Positions 26,270-35,306 of a DNA stretch of 64,000 bases are shown here, in pieces. The translations under genes and the position numbers were made by a program. The notes beneath the pieces are model-generated. The model was not told where the DNA came from. It made no database searches and saw nothing but the letters and a program-made list of their open reading frames with translations. How positions within the stretch are numbered: the first letter of the stretch is position 1; each line of letters starts with the position of its first letter. The DNA comes from Acidisarcina sp. (GTDB lineage Bacteria > Acidobacteriota > Terriglobia > Terriglobales > Acidobacteriaceae). Location of the stretch: NCBI GenBank assembly GCA_035539175.1, contig DATLIY010000010.1:62001-126000 (forward strand), given 5' to 3'.

Positions 26270-28153
26270 CTACTCCACAGTTACGGATTTTGCCAGATTC
26301 CTGGGTTGGTCTACGTCGCAGCCGCGTCGCACTGCGATGTGGTACGCCAGGAGCTGCAGCGGCACTACTTCGATGACCGGAAGCAGCAACTCCGGCGCGG
26401 GTGGAACGAACAGCACTCGCTCCACAAGCTGACCAATGCGCGTGTCGCCTTCGGTCGCCACTGCAATCACCCGCCCGGAACGCGCCGTCACTTCCTGGAT
26501 ATTCGAGAGCGTCTTTTCATAACGCAGGCTGGAGCCTTCGTCACGATCGTCCCTAGTGGCCAATACCACCACCGGAAGCGTCTCATCGATCAGCGCATTG
26601 GGCCCGTGCTTCATCTCGCCAGCGGGATAGCCTTCCGCGTGGATGTAGGAGATCTCCTTCAGTTTCAGCGCACCTTCGAGCGCGATGGGGTAGTGGATGC
26701 CGCGCCCCAGGTAGAGAAGGTCTCTCGCCGTGGAGAATGTCTTAGCCAGTTCTTCGCACAGCGGATCGGATGTGCGCAAAACCTCTTCTATCTTGCCCGG
26801 GACCCGGCTCAGCTCCTCCACCAACGTAATGCTCTGCTCTGGTGAAATCGTTCCGCGGACCTGCGCCAGATGCATGGCGAAGAGGAAGAGTGCGGTCAGC
26901 TGCGCGGTAAAAGCCTTGGTCGAGGCAACGCCAATCTCCGGCCCCGCGTGGGTGTAGATGTTGCCGTGAGCCTCCCGCGCCACCATGGCTCCAACCACGT
27001 TGCAGATGGCTACTGTCTTGGACCCATTCGCAATCATCTCGCGTTGTGCGGCCAGCGTGTCCGCGGTCTCGCCGGATTGCGTAATCAGCATGCCGATCGC
27101 CGCCGGATCATGAATTGGATCGCGATAGCGATACTCGCTGGCGTAGTCCACATCCACCGGAACCCGGGCGAGACGTTCGATCATGTACTTACCCGCCGTC
27201 GCCGCGTGCCAACTCGTGCCGCAGGCGGCGATATTGATCTTCGTCGTCTTGCGGAAATCCTCATCGCTGATCTTCATCTCGTTGAGGAAGATCCTGCCCG
27301 TCTCAAGCGAGATCCGTCCCAGGGTGGTGTCGCGGATCGCTCGCGGCTGCTCCCAGATCTCCTTCAGCATGAAGTGCTTGTAGCCGCCCTTCTCTGCCTG
27401 GATCGGGTCCCACTGAATCCGGTTCACCGGGCGTTCGATAGGATTGCCATCGAAATCCGTCAGCCGGACCTCGGACGGAGTCAGAATCGCCATGTCACCG
27501 TCGGCCAGGAAATAGAGATTGCGGGTATGGTGCAGGATTCCGGGAACATCGGAGGCGACAAAATTCTCCCCCTCCCCGAGGCCGATCACAACGGGCGGCC
27601 CGTTCCGCGCGGCAACGATCTTGTCCGGCTCGTCTGCGGAGATGATGCTGATGGCAAAGGCACCGGTCAGCCGGCGCACGGCGCGGCGCACCGCATCTTC
27701 CAGCAGCATGCTCTTGCCGGAGGCCACTGCCGACTTCAGCTCCTGCTCCACCAGGTGAGCAATCACTTCTGTATCAGTCTCAGTTACAAAACTGTGGCCC
27801 TCGGCCATCAGCTCGCGCTTCAGCGCAATGTAGTTCTCCACAATGCCGTTGTGGACGACCACGATCCTGCCGCTGCAATCGCGATGGGGATGCGCATTCT
27901 CCTCGGTAGGACGGCCATGCGTAGCCCAGCGGGTATGCCCTACGCCATAGGTGCCCTGCATCGGGTGCTGGCGAATGACCTCTTCCAGATTGCGCAGCTT
28001 TCCCGGGGCGCGGCGAACCTCAAGAGCGCCCTCGGAATCCACGCCGACAGCAATCCCTGCCGAGTCATAGCCGCGATACTCCAGGCGGCGCAACCCCTCG
28101 ATGATGACGGGAACAACTTCCTTCGAACCGACGTACCCAACAATTCCGCACAT
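26270..28153 (-). CDS. glmS: Glutamine-fructose-6-phosphate aminotransferase (isomerizing)
   Basis: Makes glucosamine 6-phosphate from fructose 6-phosphate and glutamine, the entry step to peptidoglycan and lipopolysaccharide amino sugars. Protein of 627 residues from MCGIVGYVG; the start three codons upstream is rejected because the catalytic Cys must be residue 2 (Cys1 after Met removal). The glutaminase domain (1-~240) shows GHTRWATHG. Two SIS sugar-isomerase domains follow, with [16 protein letters not shown] and the C-terminal [13 protein letters not shown]. No glmS ribozyme is expected, because the 5' side holds only a 77-nt gap and purS. purS lies just upstream on the same strand. Confidence 0.98.
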   Translation of the reverse strand: MCGIVGYVGSKEVVPVIIEGLRRLEYRGYDSAGIAVGVDSEGALEVRRAPGKLRNLEEVIRQHPMQGTYGVGHTRWATHGRPTEENAHPHRDCSGRIVVVHNGIVENYIALKRELMAEGHSFVTETDTEVIAHLVEQELKSAVASGKSMLLEDAVRRAVRRLTGAFAISIISADEPDKIVAARNGPPVVIGLGEGENFVASDVPGILHHTRNLYFLADGDMAILTPSEVRLTDFDGNPIERPVNRIQWDPIQAEKGGYKHFMLKEIWEQPRAIRDTTLGRISLETGRIFLNEMKISDEDFRKTTKINIAACGTSWHAATAGKYMIERLARVPVDVDYASEYRYRDPIHDPAAIGMLITQSGETADTLAAQREMIANGSKTVAICNVVGAMVAREAHGNIYTHAGPEIGVASTKAFTAQLTALFLFAMHLAQVRGTISPEQSITLVEELSRVPGKIEEVLRTSDPLCEELAKTFSTARDLLYLGRGIHYPIALEGALKLKEISYIHAEGYPAGEMKHGPNALIDETLPVVVLATRDDRDEGSSLRYEKTLSNIQEVTARSGRVIAVATEGDTRIGQLVERVLFVPPAPELLLPVIEVVPLQLLAYHIAVRRGCDVDQPRNLAKSVTVE

Positions 28154-28230
28154 GAGGTTCATTGTACGGGCGGTTGTGAAAAGTTATCCCAGGAATTCCA
28201 CCGGCGAGCCGGGAGCCCGCTACTGGCTGC

Positions 28231-28476
28231 CTACTCTTCCAGCCGATAGGTGAATTCTTCGATCACCGGGTTGGTCAAAACATTTTCGGCAATCCGTTCG
28301 ATCTCCGCGCGGGCTGCCCCGGCATCCATCGAAGCATCCAGGGTAATGAGGAAATATTTGCCTTGCCGTACGTCCTCAATCCCCTTATATTGCATCTTCT
28401 TCAGTGCACTCTGGATCGTTTGACCCTGGGGGTCAAGCACGGTCCGCTTCATCGTAACGTAGACATGAGCCTTCAT
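28231..28476 (-). CDS. purS: Phosphoribosylformylglycinamidine synthase subunit PurS
   Basis: An 81-residue protein matching PurS: MKAHVYVTMKRTVLDPQG, then QYKGIEDVRQGKYFLI and AENVLTNPVIEEFTYRLE. PurS links PurL and PurQ in the FGAM synthase complex of de novo purine synthesis in the cytoplasm. Neither purL nor purQ is in the window, so the complex genes are scattered. It is divergent from the pyrophosphatase gene (76-nt gap) and upstream of glmS on the same strand. Confidence 0.95.
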   Translation of the reverse strand: MKAHVYVTMKRTVLDPQGQTIQSALKKMQYKGIEDVRQGKYFLITLDASMDAGAARAEIERIAENVLTNPVIEEFTYRLEE

Positions 28477-28552
28477 CGTGGCCGATTATATAACCTCTGG
28501 TGTCATTTTCCGGCTTTGGACCGGTCAGCGGACACAACAAGACAGGATGGAA

Positions 28553-29116
28553 ATGGTTAATTATCTGGAATTGCCGATTGGCAACAAGGTACCTGAAGTC
28601 ATCAACACCGTCATCGAGATCCCTTCCGAAGGCATAAACAAGTACGAGTACGACAAGCAACTCCACGTGTTCCGGCTGGATCGCAACCTCTATTCGCCGG
28701 TGCACTATCCCGGAGACTATGGCTTTATCCCTTCCACGCTGAGCGATGACGGAGACCCCCTGGATGTTCTGGTGCTGGTTGATGCTCCCAGCTTCACTGG
28801 CTGCGTCATGGAGGTGAGACCCATCGGGCTGCTGGAGATGCTCGATCAGGGCGTTCTGGACGAAAAGGTGCTCGCCGTCGGCAAGAACAATCCTCGCTAT
28901 GCGGATGTATGGAACTACTCTGAAATCTATCCCCACATGCTGAAAGAGATCACCCACTTCTTCTCCATCTACAAGGATCTGGAGGGCAAGCGGGTTGAAG
29001 TCAAGGGCTGGCACAATGCCGCCTATGCACGGGACCGCGTTCTCTATGCTGCGAAGCAATTTCAGGATGGCAAAGCCGCAAAACCGCCGATGATCGACGC
29101 CGTGTTAAAGAAGTAG
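28553..29116 (+). CDS. ppa: Inorganic pyrophosphatase, family I
   Basis: Hydrolyses pyrophosphate to phosphate in the cytoplasm, driving biosynthetic reactions. Protein of 187 residues with the metal- and substrate-binding segments YPGDYGFIPSTLSDDGDPLDVLVLV (the conserved Asp cluster) and HFFSIYKDLEGKRVEVKGW. The start MVNYLELPIG is placed at the family N-terminus with AGGA at 28542-28545; codons upstream to 28478 look non-coding. Divergent from purS. Confidence 0.96.
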   Translation: MVNYLELPIGNKVPEVINTVIEIPSEGINKYEYDKQLHVFRLDRNLYSPVHYPGDYGFIPSTLSDDGDPLDVLVLVDAPSFTGCVMEVRPIGLLEMLDQGVLDEKVLAVGKNNPRYADVWNYSEIYPHMLKEITHFFSIYKDLEGKRVEVKGWHNAAYARDRVLYAAKQFQDGKAAKPPMIDAVLKK

Positions 29117-29131
29117 CGCGGATCTCTGCTT

Positions 29132-30502
29132 TCACTCCAAAGGCGGCGAGCCCGATACGGGTTGCCGCCTTTGCCGCGTTCGCGCAGCCCAGTAGCCGAG
29201 CGGGCCGCCGCAGGCGACCAGCAGCGCAAATACCAATGCCGGCATGTGCGCCATTCGCTCCCCGCGCGCGCTGTAAACAGCGAACAGCAGGAGAACTGCC
29301 GGCATAACTCCAAGCAGGCACGCGACTGGGAAGCTCCCCGCACTAAACGGTCGATGCAGCTCCGGCTCCCTTACCCGCAATGCGATCAGGGCTACAAACT
29401 CCAGCAGGAGACTGCCGCCGTACAGGATCAGATCAATGGAGATGAGCCTCTCAAAGCTGAAGCCGAGAGCGAGAGCCCACCCCACCGCGCATACCAGGAT
29501 CGCGGCCACTGGCACGCTGCGGCGATTTTGCATGCCGAGCCACCTTGGCAGCATCCCATCCTCCGCCATAGCGAGCGGCAGGCGCGTGTAGGAGAGCATG
29601 AGCGCATTGAACATGCCGAATCCGTTGATCAGCCCGCCGGCCACGATGGCGATCGCCAGCCACGGTCCAGCAATGGTGGCCGCCGCATCAGCCCACGAGC
29701 CAGTGGAGAACCGATCCGGCGGGATACCCGCAGCAGCCACCGCGGCCAGAGGCAACAGGTAGGTCAGTGCAACTGCCGCCGCGCTCATCAGCATCGCACG
29801 CGGATAGTTTCGTTGCGGATCCTCAACCTCCTGCGCCACAGTCGATGCGTTATCCCACCCCATGTAGTTCCACATGGCCACCAGGATCGCCGTGCTGAGC
29901 GCCGCGGAAGCTGGCTGCTGATGCCAGACGCTCGCGCCGTGTATGCCTTTCCAGAAGCCCATCCCCACCAGCACGGCAAACGGCGAGAGCAGCAGAACGC
30001 AGAGCACCACAGCCCCGTCACCCACCGCACGCGCTCCCCGCAGATTCCACAGGCTGCAGGCAACGACCACCAGAAGTCCCCACAATGTACCGCGACTTCC
30101 CGCCGTCCACGTGGGCGCAAGCTTTCCCAGGTAGAGCACGAAGAGCGTAGGGTAGATTGCCATGTCAAACACGCTGGCAGCCAGCGAGAGCCATGCCTCC
30201 TGAAAGCCCCAGAAAGGCCCCAGCGCCCGCCGCACCCAGACGTAGAAACCACCCTCGGCGGGAACTGCACTTGCCAGCTCGCCGATCATCAATGCTGTGG
30301 GCAGGCTCCAGAAAAAGGGCAGAAGCAGCAAAATTACCAGGGCCCTCTGATACCCCGCGCCGCCCAGGATGTCTTCAATTCCATAAGGACCACCCGAGAC
30401 CATAAAGTAGGTGGCTGCTACCAGGGGAAGAAGCCGCAGCTTGCCTCCCCTGGCAGGAGCGGCAAACTTCGCGGGTGTATGCTGCGGCAAGGTCGAGGGC
30501 AT
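29132..30502 (-). CDS. APC-family amino acid permease
   Basis: Protein of 456 residues with about 12 membrane helices. The first helix carries VAATYFMVSGGPYGIEDILGG, and GELASAVPAEGGFYVWVRRALGPFWGF matches the amino acid-polyamine-organocation superfamily; WNYMGWDNASTVAQEVEDPQRNYPRA is a substrate-site helix region. The start MPSTLPQ is chosen because upstream codons to 30637 lack family similarity. The substrate (amino acid or polyamine) is not resolved. It is convergent with ppa with only 15 nt between stop codons. Confidence 0.88.
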   Translation of the reverse strand: MPSTLPQHTPAKFAAPARGGKLRLLPLVAATYFMVSGGPYGIEDILGGAGYQRALVILLLLPFFWSLPTALMIGELASAVPAEGGFYVWVRRALGPFWGFQEAWLSLAASVFDMAIYPTLFVLYLGKLAPTWTAGSRGTLWGLLVVVACSLWNLRGARAVGDGAVVLCVLLLSPFAVLVGMGFWKGIHGASVWHQQPASAALSTAILVAMWNYMGWDNASTVAQEVEDPQRNYPRAMLMSAAAVALTYLLPLAAVAAAGIPPDRFSTGSWADAAATIAGPWLAIAIVAGGLINGFGMFNALMLSYTRLPLAMAEDGMLPRWLGMQNRRSVPVAAILVCAVGWALALGFSFERLISIDLILYGGSLLLEFVALIALRVREPELHRPFSAGSFPVACLLGVMPAVLLLFAVYSARGERMAHMPALVFALLVACGGPLGYWAARTRQRRQPVSGSPPLE

Positions 30503-30673
30503 CTCTTGCAATGTACTGCAACGCGCCAGGAATTTGCCCGCAACCTGCCATTTCCCTTCCCCGGGGATGCAAAGGCACGCGATCTGCTTCCGGGCAGGCG
30601 CAAATCCGAGAAAAGAAGGCCCGCCGCAGGGGCACATCGAGGATGCTGCTATATAATCGGGTGAGACTGAACC

Positions 30674-30766
30674 GGAGAGTTGGCCGAGTGGCTGAAGGCG
30701 GCGGTTTGCTAAACCGTTATAGGGCCAAAAGCTCTATCGGGGGTTCGAATCCCCCACTCTCCGCCA
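30674..30766 (+). tRNA. tRNA-Ser (anticodon GCU)
   Basis: Acceptor arm GGAGAGT pairs with ACTCTCC (30756-30762). There is a D-arm, an anticodon loop TTGCTAA with anticodon GCT at 30708-30710, a long variable arm as expected for tRNA-Ser, and the T-arm GGGGGTTCGAATCCCCC. The discriminator is G30763 and CCA is encoded at 30764-30766. It reads serine codons AGC and AGU. Confidence 0.97.
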
Positions 30767-30873
30767 GCCTTCCTTCCAGAAACATCCAAGGGCATTCGAG
30801 AACCTTGGAAATTGCTGACCACAGTCCAGAGTGCCACTAACGTCGTAGATTCACGTCTGCCTTGGAAGCGTCT

Positions 30874-31443
30874 CTAGCCTTCCCACGTATACTTGCGAAA
30901 CGCCGCATCCACCTCAGTATGGAACAAGTGGTTGCTGTAGTTGCTCAGAGTTTTCACGGCAATTGCCAGGATGATCTCAAGCACCTGACGCTCGCTGTAA
31001 CCGGCATTCAGGAAAACCTTCATTTGCTCCGGTGTCGGTTTTCCTCGCTGCTCCACCATAATGTGAGTAAATTCCGATAGCATGGCCAACTTCGCATCCG
31101 GAAGGGGGCTGCCGTCGCGGAGAGCCTTCAGTACATCGGCAGGGACCTTCGACATCTTGTCTGCGATCATGCTGTGTGCTGCCATGCAATAGGTGCAGGC
31201 GTGAAAGCGGCTGATCGTCAGCAGCACGACCTCCTGCTCGGCTGGCGTGAAGCCGCTTTCCTCACGGAAGCGCTGGTACCCCAGCAAATAGGTTTCCAGC
31301 AAGCCCGGCGCATTCGCCATCTTGGCGTACATATTGGGAACAAATCCCGACTCCGCTTTGGCTTTCACAAGAAGCGCCTTTGCGGCGCCCTCGGCGCTAT
31401 CGATGGTCAGTGCGGGAAGATCTAGACGTGCAGTATCGCTCAT
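30874..31443 (-). CDS. Carboxymuconolactone decarboxylase/AhpD-like protein
   Basis: Protein of 189 residues with the AhpD core: the redox motif CTYCMAAHS (Cys-Thr-Tyr-Cys plus His) preceded by PAEQEVVLLTISRFHA. These proteins are alkylhydroperoxidase-like, with a CxxC/His proton relay, and act against peroxides or in uncharacterised redox steps in the cytoplasm. AAGGAG lies 8 nt upstream of the ATG. No peroxiredoxin AhpC partner is adjacent, although the next gene downstream encodes a thioredoxin-fold protein. Confidence 0.9.
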   Translation of the reverse strand: MSDTARLDLPALTIDSAEGAAKALLVKAKAESGFVPNMYAKMANAPGLLETYLLGYQRFREESGFTPAEQEVVLLTISRFHACTYCMAAHSMIADKMSKVPADVLKALRDGSPLPDAKLAMLSEFTHIMVEQRGKPTPEQMKVFLNAGYSERQVLEIILAIAVKTLSNYSNHLFHTEVDAAFRKYTWEG

Positions 31444-31525
31444 AGTTAAGACTCCTTTGAATTCGCAGGCCCCAGGGATAATAGATTCCCTAGCCTGTTG
31501 TTATTGGAAAAACAAAAAACTCGCC

Positions 31526-32602
31526 TTATCTATGGCGAATCGCCTCTGGCGCCCGCGCCGTGTCTAGCGGCTCTACTTTCACCATCCACTTCACTGGCTC
31601 ACGGACAGGATTGAAACACTGGTGATCGTCGCAGGCTTGGTAGGAAAGAGTTCCGGAGATCTCAAGTTCCTTTCCCTGGCCAATGGAGCGGATGAACTCT
31701 TTCGTAGCGGCCACTACAACATCCTGACCGATGACCGCAGGCTTGCTATAGACGGGTACGGATTCTCTGAGTTGCGGAAACTCCAGGATCGTTCCTGGTG
31801 GATATGTTGCTGGCATCTCATGAAAACCCGGACTCGGATCCAGTGCCAGATTCACAACCTTATATCCAAGCTTTGCCGCACCCGGGGCATAGACATGCAC
31901 CTTTGGAGCCGGACTGATCCTCACTTGTAGCTTTATTCTGCTGCCAGGACCGACGACGGCGTCGGACTGCGTAATTTGCAGGGTTACATGCGATCCATGA
32001 CGAATCATGGCGGGCTGCACGGTTGGCGCGTTACCGCCAAAGAGGACCGTATATGCATTGTTTGGCGTAAAACGATCCGAATACTGCGCCTCAAAAAAGC
32101 GCTTCCGGATCACACCGTCAGGCGTGATGTAGTAGATACCCGGATAAGGAATACCCGTTGCAAAGCCCTTCCCGTCTGGATTGAGGATGCCGAAGGCTCG
32201 AATGATTGTCGACTGCGGATCGGACAGCATGGGATATGTGATGCCTTTGCGATCTGCAAAGGTCTTCAGGATCGCCTGCGAATCATAGGTGATGGAGGCT
32301 ACTTGGATACCCTTGGCTTCAAATTCCTGTTTTGCCTGCCGTAATTGCACGAGCTGCAATTTGCAGTAGGGACACCAATCCGCGGAGCGGGAAAACAACA
32401 GCAAAAGGCCGTGCTGACCTTTGAGGCTGGCAAAGGTCTGGGTAGAGCCATTCTGGTCTGGTGCGGAAATCGATGGAATCTGTTGGCCTTCAGTAAGGCC
32501 TGGCACTGTTTCTGTATTCTGCGCGCGCGCAATGACTGTTAAGACAAGAAGACAGCATGCAATCCCTGCCTTGAAAAATGGAATTGCTCTCCCACGAGGC
32601 AT
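31526..32602 (-). CDS. Exported peroxiredoxin/thioredoxin-fold protein fused to DsbD-alpha-like domain
   Basis: Protein of 358 residues with a signal peptide (IACCLLVLTVIARAQ). The N-terminal AhpC/TSA-Redoxin domain (about 40-190) has SRSADWCPYCKLQL with a CxxC active site. The C-terminal part (about 210-345) resembles the periplasmic alpha domain of DsbD, including SYQACDDHQCFNPVREPV with its Cys pair. The two domains in one chain suggest direct thiol-electron exchange in the periplasm. This combination is found in some Acidobacteriota proteins. The electron donor, probably a DsbD beta/gamma part or CcdA, is not in the window. Confidence 0.8.
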   Translation of the reverse strand: MPRGRAIPFFKAGIACCLLVLTVIARAQNTETVPGLTEGQQIPSISAPDQNGSTQTFASLKGQHGLLLLFSRSADWCPYCKLQLVQLRQAKQEFEAKGIQVASITYDSQAILKTFADRKGITYPMLSDPQSTIIRAFGILNPDGKGFATGIPYPGIYYITPDGVIRKRFFEAQYSDRFTPNNAYTVLFGGNAPTVQPAMIRHGSHVTLQITQSDAVVGPGSRIKLQVRISPAPKVHVYAPGAAKLGYKVVNLALDPSPGFHEMPATYPPGTILEFPQLRESVPVYSKPAVIGQDVVVAATKEFIRSIGQGKELEISGTLSYQACDDHQCFNPVREPVKWMVKVEPLDTARAPEAIRHR

Positions 32603-32671
32603 TCACCAATCCACCTTCCTGTACCTGAATGATGCCCCAGATAGAAAAAGGTTACAGAAATGATTGACTCA

Positions 32672-33685
32672 TCACCGCTTACTTTGGGACTGCCTTAGGA
32701 ATTGGCCGAGCTGCTCGTACTGATCGCTGGCGATGTAATCGACACCTGCTCGATAAGCAGCGCGCCATCGCTGCACAACAGCCACCTTGGATCCGAAGTT
32801 ATAGTCGTGGAACCAGCCGTTGCAGCTCAACTCCTGCTTCGTCGCGCCATCAAGCGTATAGAAGCGAATCCAGAGATTGTGATCGTGGGCATGCTTCACC
32901 AGGGCACGGAGGCGTGCGTCATCGGCGGCGGTCCAATCTCCAGCCTTGGTTTGCCCCCCGGCTTCGACAACGCGCCACGGATTGTTCCACCAGCGACGGT
33001 AGTTGTCTGCCGCTGCGGGCTCCAAAATCTCTGGTGCGGCCATGGGATCGCTGGTATTCGTGTGGACTGCGCCGAAGACCAGAAGCGGAGTTCCGATGGG
33101 CAAATCCTCGTAAAAAGCCTTCTGCTGCGCATCGGAGTCGCCGGTTAGGACGAGGATGGGCCGCACGGTCAGAGTAGAGATCTGATGTAGATCCGCGGTT
33201 TTCTCTGCTGTGGTGATCCAATCCTTATGCGCTTCCAGCATCTTCCAGATGGCCGCAAGATGTTCCGGCTCTTCCGATTTCAGATCGAGATTGAGCGTGA
33301 TCAGCGGCCACTTGCTGGAATCGCCATGCGCCAATGCCTTCTCTACAACGGGGCGGACGCGGTTGAAGAAGTAGCTCTCAAGGGTTGGCTCATTCCCTTG
33401 CGAAGGAGCGCCATGCGAGACCACCGACCAGCCGCGACCACTCTTTCGATCGACATGCCAGAGCAGGTCCTGCTCAATCGCAAGCGGCGTGCCGGCGGAA
33501 AGAGCGCGATCGATACGATCGCTCCACCACTCGAAGTAGGGATAGCAGTTGTGCGCATCCATCAGGACGCGAGCACCAGGGTGTGCCGCATTTCTGCTCT
33601 GTGCGGGAAGAGACACTGCAGCGGCTGCAAAAAGGATGGCTGAAACAAAAAGCCGGCCGACGATGCTACCGCGAATCTTCTTCAT
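32672..33685 (-). CDS. Exported PLC-like phosphodiesterase
   Basis: Protein of 337 residues with a signal peptide ending near SLPAQ. LMDAHNCYPYFEWWSDRIDRAL and IEQDLLWHV with GWSVVSHG resemble the phosphatidylinositol-specific phospholipase C/AIM6-like superfamily, with catalytic His residues in DAHN and VSHG. It probably cleaves phosphodiester bonds of lipids or glycerophosphodiesters in the periplasm or outside. Its ATG overlaps the stop of the PHP-domain gene by 4 nt (ATGA), so the two are one translational unit. GAGG lies just upstream. The substrate is unknown. Confidence 0.75.
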   Translation of the reverse strand: MKKIRGSIVGRLFVSAILFAAAAVSLPAQSRNAAHPGARVLMDAHNCYPYFEWWSDRIDRALSAGTPLAIEQDLLWHVDRKSGRGWSVVSHGAPSQGNEPTLESYFFNRVRPVVEKALAHGDSSKWPLITLNLDLKSEEPEHLAAIWKMLEAHKDWITTAEKTADLHQISTLTVRPILVLTGDSDAQQKAFYEDLPIGTPLLVFGAVHTNTSDPMAAPEILEPAAADNYRRWWNNPWRVVEAGGQTKAGDWTAADDARLRALVKHAHDHNLWIRFYTLDGATKQELSCNGWFHDYNFGSKVAVVQRWRAAYRAGVDYIASDQYEQLGQFLRQSQSKR

Positions 33686-35223
33686 TGCGCCTCACCTGAT
33701 TTCGTTGCTGCTTCCCAGTTCACATAGATGGGATTGCCGAGCAGCCACAGCTTGCCATCGGGCCCATGAACATCCGCGCGAATCCAATGGCGCTTGTCGT
33801 CACTGGTCCAGTCAAAGCTGCTTGTCGTATCTGCTGCACTGAGCTTCCACTGCGCATCCTTGAGCGGAGATCCATCCTGGAGCAAGGTCAGTTCGCCTCC
33901 CTCAGCGTGGACCGTGTGGATCTCGAAGTGAACCTGTGCACCTGACTTCGCCGCAAGTTCGTCTCCCATGGAAGCAACTGAGTCGCCGCTCCCGGCACGG
34001 ACCTCCAGCAACTTGTCGCGCGATGCGGTGAGATCGATGAAGACGTGACCTGCGCGAATGGCGGCAAGAATGGCGGGAGTACTGAGATCTCCGGCATAAA
34101 CAACAGTGGTTGGGCTGCCGATGGAGCCGACCTGATCCAGAGGCTTCGGCGCATTGTGGTTGTCGCTGCCACCGATAGCGGTGAGGCGGAAGCCGGAATC
34201 AAGCTGCTTCTCCCAGAAGGGTATGCCGGAGTAGGGGCCTTGCTCCGAGCCGCTGTTGACCGCTTCTACCGCGGAGACGAGGCGCATATCTGCGGGAGGC
34301 GATGGATTCCAGCCGCACCCCATGCAGCGTTCGCCGGTAGGCGCTCCTGGGTGATTGATTGAGAAGACTGCACCCAGAGCCTGCGAACGGCGAAGCAGAG
34401 TATTCATATCCGGCACGGCAGGTGAACCAAGGCGAAAATCAAGGAAATCCTCAGTCCCGAAGATGTTGGCATGGCCGTGAAAGGTCGTGATTTCGCGGCC
34501 GGGAATGAGCAGTAGCTTGTCAAAATACGGCGCGAGTTCGCGCATCGCTTCGTAATGCGTCGTGGTGTTGTGGTCGGTGAGCGCGATGAAGTCAAGGCCG
34601 CGCCGCGCCGCTGCTTCCACTGTAAGAAATACGGGGCAGGGCACGGACGCCCCGCTCTGGCTAGCGCAGGAGCCATCACTGTGCGCGGTGTGCATGTGCA
34701 GGTCGCCTCGATACCATGCCGGCCCGCTGCGGATGGGCGCACGCAGCATTGCCGGTTCGTCGGCTACCAGACCAGTACGGGTGAAATACAGCTCCGCGGT
34801 AAAGTGTGCCGTAGACTGGGGACGAATATTAGGAACCCCAATCAACACGGACCATGTGCCCGCTGTGATGGGCCCCGCGAGACAGGAAGGCGTGGCATCC
34901 GCGAGGCTGACGGTAAGCACGGACTTGTTGCCACCGCTCCAGCAGCGCAGGCCCACCGTATCCCGCATGCCCAGATCGAGTACCGCATGCTCTTCGCGTC
35001 CCGTATAGGAGAAGTGGAGGGTGACGCGGTGCGTCCCAGAAGGAACCTTAAAGGGAACGACAACATAGGTATTGTTCTGTTTGCCTACTACATCGCCCTT
35101 GAGCACCAGGTCTGGCTTGGAAGTTGCGGCTTGTGCCTGCGCAACCGAAGTACAGAAAAACGATGCGCAGAAAAGCAGCAGAAGAGAGAGCGGTATCAAG
35201 ATATGCCGACGGGAAGCATTCAT
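33682..35223 (-). CDS. Exported PHP-domain metallohydrolase (CehA/McbA-like)
   Basis: Protein of 513 residues from MNASRRH, with a signal peptide (LIPLSLLLLFCASFF). An N-terminal beta-sandwich (about 40-150) precedes a PHP domain with metal ligands in YRGDLHMHTAHSDGS and IALTDHNTTTH, then GSDNHNAPKP. CehA/McbA relatives hydrolyse carbamate or phosphate esters. The upstream in-frame ATG at 35277 lies inside the terminator of the TonB receptor gene and is rejected. It is followed with a 4-nt overlap by a PLC-like gene; the pair may degrade phosphoesters. Confidence 0.83.
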   Translation of the reverse strand: MNASRRHILIPLSLLLLFCASFFCTSVAQAQAATSKPDLVLKGDVVGKQNNTYVVVPFKVPSGTHRVTLHFSYTGREEHAVLDLGMRDTVGLRCWSGGNKSVLTVSLADATPSCLAGPITAGTWSVLIGVPNIRPQSTAHFTAELYFTRTGLVADEPAMLRAPIRSGPAWYRGDLHMHTAHSDGSCASQSGASVPCPVFLTVEAAARRGLDFIALTDHNTTTHYEAMRELAPYFDKLLLIPGREITTFHGHANIFGTEDFLDFRLGSPAVPDMNTLLRRSQALGAVFSINHPGAPTGERCMGCGWNPSPPADMRLVSAVEAVNSGSEQGPYSGIPFWEKQLDSGFRLTAIGGSDNHNAPKPLDQVGSIGSPTTVVYAGDLSTPAILAAIRAGHVFIDLTASRDKLLEVRAGSGDSVASMGDELAAKSGAQVHFEIHTVHAEGGELTLLQDGSPLKDAQWKLSAADTTSSFDWTSDDKRHWIRADVHGPDGKLWLLGNPIYVNWEAATKSGEAQ

Positions 35224-35264
35224 GGTTTGCAAGGAGAATACCGGAAACAACAGCGATACGAATA

Positions 35265-35292
35265 GAAAAGGCCGCATCGCTGCGGCCCTTTC
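35265..35292 (-). terminator. Terminator of Oar-like receptor gene
   Basis: On the minus strand, GAAAGGGCCGCA and TGCGGCCTTTTC form a GC-rich stem with a 4-nt loop followed by T-rich sequence, 15 nt after the receptor stop codon. It likely reduces read-through into the PHP/PLC pair, which may have its own promoter. Confidence 0.7.
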
Positions 35293-35306
35293 AGGTAGTC
35301 GGAAGG

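Noticed and set aside
26199-26432. Proline-rich ORFs in the GGTGG/CCACC region
   Set aside because: Their sequence is created by the simple repeat and by antisense glmS.
28154-28230. Possible glmS ribozyme or riboswitch upstream of glmS
   Set aside because: Only 77 bases lie between purS and glmS, with no recognisable ribozyme core.
26870-28249. 459-codon open frame opposite glmS
   Set aside because: GlmS on the other strand is certain; the frame is a shadow caused by high G+C codon bias.
29162-30664. 500-codon open frame opposite the APC permease
   Set aside because: It is rich in Arg, Gln and Pro as typical for antisense of a membrane protein, with no family features.
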